From Pirellulales bacterium (GTDB lineage Bacteria > Planctomycetota > Planctomycetia > Pirellulales > PALSA-1355), in the NCBI GenBank assembly GCA_022844125.1, contig JALHMI010000015.1:1-64000 (forward strand): a stretch of 64,000 bases of DNA, written 5' to 3'. Within the stretch, counting starts at the first letter, position 1. Every line of letters starts with the position of its first letter. The position numbers were made by a program, and so were the translations under genes. Of this stretch, positions 61,201 through 64,000 are shown piece by piece. The notes under the pieces are model-generated. The model saw nothing but the letters and a program-made list of their open reading frames with translations. It was not told the DNA's origin and made no database searches.

Positions 61201-64000
61201 CCTTGGAACCGACCGTGGCCCGCACGGACTGCGGAGTCTTCTTCTCATAGCGACACGATTGCTCGATGCCCGCGCCGTGCAGGATGCCACTGATCGGGCC
61301 GTCTTGCCTGCGGACGGCGTCAAGGACTTGGGCCAGCGCTTCACGATTGGAAACGTCGCAGGCGTGATACGTTGCGGCAACACCGGCCGCGGTGAATGCC
61401 CGCAGATTGCGGTCGATCTCGATCGCCTTCTCGACCCGAGCCCAGGCCTCGTTCGGCTTTTGGCCGTTCTTGCGAGCTTCGATGATTACCCGGCCCTTGA
61501 GTGCCGCGGTCTGCTTCTCGTCGAGATCCCGCCAACTCGGATCGATGGCGCCTGCCGGTGTCGTGCCGATCAGGTGCAGCTTCAGGCCGAATCGCTTGGC
61601 CAGCGTCATCCCGCATTCGGCCGTGATGCCGCGCGCGCCGCCGGTCAGAATCCAAACACTGCCGGGCTGGATGCTACTGGTCTCTTTAATCTCCGCGGCG
61701 ACGGGCAGGGCCACTTGCAGGTAGCGCTGGCCGCCAACAAACGAAAGCTCGTAGTCGTTCGAGCCGTGGGCCAGTTCGCGGCAGATGTTGGCGGCTAACT
61801 CGTCAGGCGACTCGTCAGCCGGTGCGTCGATTGCCTTGGCCAGAAAGCCCTTCTGTTCGCGCATGATCTGGTATTCGAGCAGCAGCGACTTCATCAAGCC
61901 CGTGGAGAAGCCCGACTCGGGCGATGCGACGTTCCCCGAAAAGCCCAGATCGCCACCGAGGTTGAGCGCGGCCACTACAGTGCAGTCGCTGATCCGCTTG
62001 GCATCGCCAGCCAGTTGCATCTGCTTCTGGCAGAGAAAATACGGCAGCATCACGCGTTGTTCATAGATCTGCGCGAAGTCCGCAGGATTGAAGCGATCGA
62101 ACTTCGTGTCATCGCGGAGCGCGGTGAGAAACAGATGCGTAAGGGGTTGTTGTTGCCAGAGCGTTTCCAACTCGGCGACTGCAGCTTCGGTCGAGGTCTC
62201 GCGCAGTCGGATGACGGTCGCCCCGCTCGCCGTGATCCGGTTGGCCAGCGCATCAGCCAAGGCGTTGGTTCCTTGAATTGCGACTGCGCCCTTCCAGGTC
62301 GGAAACTCGGCAGGCTGCTTTTCCCAAGGGGTGGGGACGATGCGAAGCACGAACCGCACGCTGTCGGGATCGACCGCGGCCGGATCCTGCAAATCGCGAG
62401 AAGTTGGCGCTTCCGCTTGTATGAGTGGCGCGGACGGTGCGACGAGTTCTGCCGGATCGCCCGCAGGTGCGCTGGGCAGCAGTGCCCCGATGTGGACGCG
62501 CTGGCGAATCGCTCCGCAGTGGATGAGCAGATCGCCGCGGGCGGCATCGACAACCGCCGACAGCTTCAAGGAGCCATTCCCGGGAACTTCGCCCAAAAGT
62601 GCGAGTAACTCGCCGGCGTCTTGCGGTTGCCGACCACTGGCGAGGCGAGCGCGGAGCCAATTGAACCGCGTCAGCGAAGCTTCGGGCACAGCCCGCGATG
62701 ACGCGCCCAGCACGCAGTGATTTGCGGCGATCACGAGGTCGGCCGCGGGTTGCTCGATGTAGTTGCGGCCGTCGTGTTCTGCCGCGGCAAGGCGTCCGGC
62801 CTGCTGATCGCTGAGGCAGGCGGTCCAGCCGCGCGTCGCATGGGCTTGCTGCAAGCCGCGCGAAGCGTGTTCCAGCGAGCCGCTGCGCTGCAGGATGCCA
62901 TCGACGCGGACGGCCATGCTGGAAGCGCTGCCGTTCGTGGTGGCCACGGTATCGACTAGTGTGCCGGTTGAAGCAGCCAGTCCATTGCCATTCAAGCCGA
63001 CCAGGCTGCCGATAATCCCGGTAAAGGTGACAGTAGCGCATGCCCAGCCGTGGTCGGGCTCGCGCACCAGGACGAGCGGCGTGAGCATCTCGGCCAGGGC
63101 AGGGGGCAGCGACAGTTCGCCGGACAGGCCATGCAGGACCTGGGTCTTGCCGCCCGAGGTGTTGACGAGCGCAACCTGGGCGGCACTGGCCGCAAAGTCA
63201 GGCAGCACGGCGAGATTCAGCGCGGCCAGGTTGCCGAGCGGCACTTCGACAGCGTCGGCCAGACCGCGCAGCTCTTCGAGCTGCGCCGGCGTGAAGTAAC
63301 GCTCGGGATTGGTGCGCGCCTCAGCCGGAATGGGCAGTTCACCCCAATCGCCGTCGGTCAGATCAGCGATTCGCCTCAGGAGGCGTCGAATTTCCGTTTT
63401 TTTTTCCGCGCCGTGCTGGAAACCCAGCTCATAGGCGCTGCCGCGAACGTGCAGGACGTCGACCTGGGCTGAGCCAGTGGCGGCGATGCCGGCCGCCGAC
63501 GTCTCGGTGGTCGGGGCGTTCGAGGAGGGGGTGGCCGCCGAAGTCGTTATCGGGGCGCCAGCCTTGGTCGGCGCTTTGGCCAGGAAGTTCACGATGTGCC
63601 GCAGCGTCGGGAAGTCGTCGAGCGTCAGGCCGTCGGTCGGCGTGACGTCGAAGTACTCCTGGAGCTCACCGAACATCTGGGCCTTTTTGATGCTGTCGAT
63701 GCCGAGGTCCGCCTCCAGGTCGGCGTCGAGCTCCACGACTTCGGGCGGATAGCCGGTTTGCTCGACGACAAAGTTCACTAGAAAGGCTTCGAGCTCGCCT
63801 GTATCGACGCCGGCCGTGGGCTGTGTGGCGGCTGCTTGGGCGATGGGCTCCGCTTGCGGAGTGGCTACGCTCGCCGTCGGTGCTGGCGCCGGAGCGGGTG
63901 CCGGTGCTTGGGTTGCGGGCAGAGCTTGTGCAGCCGGTTGCGCCGCACTGGCCGCGGTCGTGACCGGAGCGCCTGCTTTCGTCGGCGCTTTGGCCAGGAA
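58241..64000 (-). CDS. Giant type I polyketide/fatty-acid synthase, C-terminal part (5' end beyond window)
   Basis: An open minus-strand frame of 1919 residues runs from the right edge to a stop at 58241; the apparent GTG start at 63778 lies inside an ACP, so the protein continues upstream. Order seen: end of an ACP and an Ala/Pro-rich linker (63800-64000); a second ACP (about 63815-63590) with LGIDSIKKAQMFGEL, phosphopantetheine Ser at 63692-63694; a C45/Ntn-hydrolase-like domain (63460 to about 62480) opening GSAYELGFQHG; a first ketoreductase with its structural half (62330-60850; TGGARGITAE, YSAASDML); a second ketoreductase (60600-59150; TGGARGITAA, YAAANDALAK); and a dehydratase (59030-58250) with EHRLRQKPFLPG (His-x8-Pro) and SVLDACVVACGG. 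The ACPn-KR-DH order resembles PfaA; KS and AT must lie upstream. Confidence 0.9.
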   Translation of the reverse strand, partial: FLAKAPTKAGAPVTTAASAAQPAAQALPATQAPAPAPAPAPTASVATPQAEPIAQAAATQPTAGVDTGELEAFLVNFVVEQTGYPPEVVELDADLEADLGIDSIKKAQMFGELQEYFDVTPTDGLTLDDFPTLRHIVNFLAKAPTKAGAPITTSAATPSSNAPTTETSAAGIAATGSAQVDVLHVRGSAYELGFQHGAEKKTEIRRLLRRIADLTDGDWGELPIPAEARTNPERYFTPAQLEELRGLADAVEVPLGNLAALNLAVLPDFAASAAQVALVNTSGGKTQVLHGLSGELSLPPALAEMLTPLVLVREPDHGWACATVTFTGIIGSLVGLNGNGLAASTGTLVDTVATTNGSASSMAVRVDGILQRSGSLEHASRGLQQAHATRGWTACLSDQQAGRLAAAEHDGRNYIEQPAADLVIAANHCVLGASSRAVPEASLTRFNWLRARLASGRQPQDAGELLALLGEVPGNGSLKLSAVVDAARGDLLIHCGAIRQRVHIGALLPSAPAGDPAELVAPSAPLIQAEAPTSRDLQDPAAVDPDSVRFVLRIVPTPWEKQPAEFPTWKGAVAIQGTNALADALANRITASGATVIRLRETSTEAAVAELETLWQQQPLTHLFLTALRDDTKFDRFNPADFAQIYEQRVMLPYFLCQKQMQLAGDAKRISDCTVVAALNLGGDLGFSGNVASPESGFSTGLMKSLLLEYQIMREQKGFLAKAIDAPADESPDELAANICRELAHGSNDYELSFVGGQRYLQVALPVAAEIKETSSIQPGSVWILTGGARGITAECGMTLAKRFGLKLHLIGTTPAGAIDPSWRDLDEKQTAALKGRVIIEARKNGQKPNEAWARVEKAIEIDRNLRAFTAAGVAATYHACDVSNREALAQVLDAVRRQDGPISGILHGAGIEQSCRYEKKTPQSVRATVGSKALGAYHLMSLTQSDPITHFLGFGSISGRLGSNGQTDYSAASDMLCKLTSWYRSQRPEVHAVGFHFHPWDGVGMAARPDTEAILKASNLRLMPMQTGIQHLLRELYSKPADVELMITDWEYHQRYYGTGVRETAKRCDLLGAPGQIVPKVTGATASANPVGSAAKSAVKQIADRTLMRMVDAPLVGESKSLPQAVILLGNNVGADALAQTLAARGVRVDRIGTTTDSASACSELEKLLESNPSRCLIVATARDPQAMQLADRASAQQRTERGIYLPYWVIRRWYQLVSKTPEAGQATIVALTSLGGDFGFAGPVPAPEGGAFTGLLKSIFVEDGRYNHERFCVKVIDAPADEPATQLADSVCQELANLAPEVEVAWSGGKRRVVQVSREPVEQLPLGELPRGGVWVVTGGARGITAATALELGRRYGLKLHLLGKSPAPEVDPPWRNCTDEQLKSIKADIVRKATQEGRSPTDDWDRVRKDREIQESLDKFSAAGVTATYHQSDVADWDDVDRVLKHIRAADGPISGIVHGAGYAKSFRFGTGVGNKLQATIAPKVDGTLALMQLTADDPLKYFVGFGSLSGRFGGNGLSDYAAANDALAKLCGWFRSRRPQCHTVCFHWQTWDAVGMALLADGVGITKNAFKMDFISPEEGVNHLIDELRAGTPECEVLITDGFFQRQFYPFEMEIGAGSADSAQATEQSQPSLGPLIAAWQPKSVASGIARIKFDPERDPFLSEHRLRQKPFLPGVVGLESLAEAARCALGRDTVMEIRNARITNGMSFPSGPLEARVEVAPVEGGLECRLLTEQRDRKGRLIDANRLHVEGLVPASVDTSPLVCDPPGRPPLGWFPHQYPEDGLMYHGRGLRYLTGCAYQYDGGWGQITAPDLAELAGERGGNGWTVPISVLDACVVACGGYLFMQFGGVIEVPYEFERLRIARLPRAGEACIIRLFFRERGEKYSRFDFTLFGEGDEPLLQVDGYRTVRVGGR
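63567..63586. repeat. Tandem ACP linker repeat, copy 1
   Basis: The 20-base string GTCGGCGCTTTGGCCAGGAA recurs exactly at 63981-64000, 414 bases (138 codons) away. It encodes the end of an ACP, FLAKAPT. The surrounding linker codons (TKAGAP) are also shared. This marks consecutive ACP units made by internal duplication. Confidence 0.85.
63981..64000. repeat. Tandem ACP linker repeat, copy 2
   Basis: Identical to 63567-63586. It is cut by the window edge; more ACP copies probably follow upstream in the gene. Confidence 0.8.

Overview
The window is a GC-rich chromosomal segment that reads as a planctomycete, most likely from the Pirellulales or a close relative. The evidence is a combination of families: a long secreted beta-helix protein whose N-terminus carries an RLEPLEDRKMLA sequence (the LEPR-type motif of planctomycete surface proteins), PEP-CTERM proteins, a DUF1501 protein, a secreted protein with pre-peptidase C-terminal (PPC) domains, a ThuA-domain protein, a Ser/Thr kinase with a membrane anchor, and a membrane-bound PQQ-type propeller. 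No tRNA, rRNA, CRISPR array, insertion sequence or phage gene was recognised, so it looks like stable chromosome rather than a mobile island.

Layout. 0-3.1 kb: the partial surface protein. 3.7-10.1 kb: plus-strand genes for a cytochrome c'-like lipoprotein, a glycogen-debranching enzyme, a thioredoxin-like secreted protein, a CBS-pair protein, a PhyH-type dioxygenase and a secreted esterase; several strong intrinsic terminators separate the units. 10.3-16.3 kb: a small secreted protein, a membrane-anchored propeller, and the PPC protein with an Ala-rich coiled coil. 16.6-23.8 kb: a D-2-hydroxyacid dehydrogenase, ethanolamine ammonia-lyase (eutB-eutC), and an overlapping GMC oxidoreductase/aldehyde dehydrogenase pair. 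24-30.9 kb: two tandem paralogous methyltransferases, inorganic pyrophosphatase, an OmpH/Skp-like chaperone, a PIG-L deacetylase and an SDR. 31-38.3 kb: a TPR-thioredoxin fusion, two PEP-CTERM proteins, DUF1501 and tsaB. 39-46.2 kb: hemL-hemB, the kinase, a MmgE/PrpD protein and truB. 46.7-50.3 kb: FtsK and ThuA. 50.3-64 kb: an RND efflux pair, a small lipoprotein and a condensation-type acyltransferase on plus, meeting head-on a minus-strand FabL-like reductase, a phosphopantetheinyl transferase and the end of a giant polyketide/fatty-acid synthase.

The most interesting system is at 55-64 kb. The visible 1919 residues of the synthase carry tandem acyl carrier domains, a domain resembling the C45 (acyl-CoA:6-aminopenicillanate acyltransferase-like) Ntn-hydrolase family, two ketoreductases and a C-terminal dehydratase. 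ACP array-KR-DH recalls PfaA of polyunsaturated fatty acid synthases, but the embedded hydrolase-like domain and doubled KR do not fit that plan. The neighbours supply a Sfp-type PPTase, a probable enoyl reductase and a possible offloading acyltransferase. A second finding is a family of near-identical palindromes that occurs three times, each between convergent genes.

Coordinates of starts were chosen from signal peptides, family starts and visible ribosome-binding sites; several are shorter than the longest open frame.
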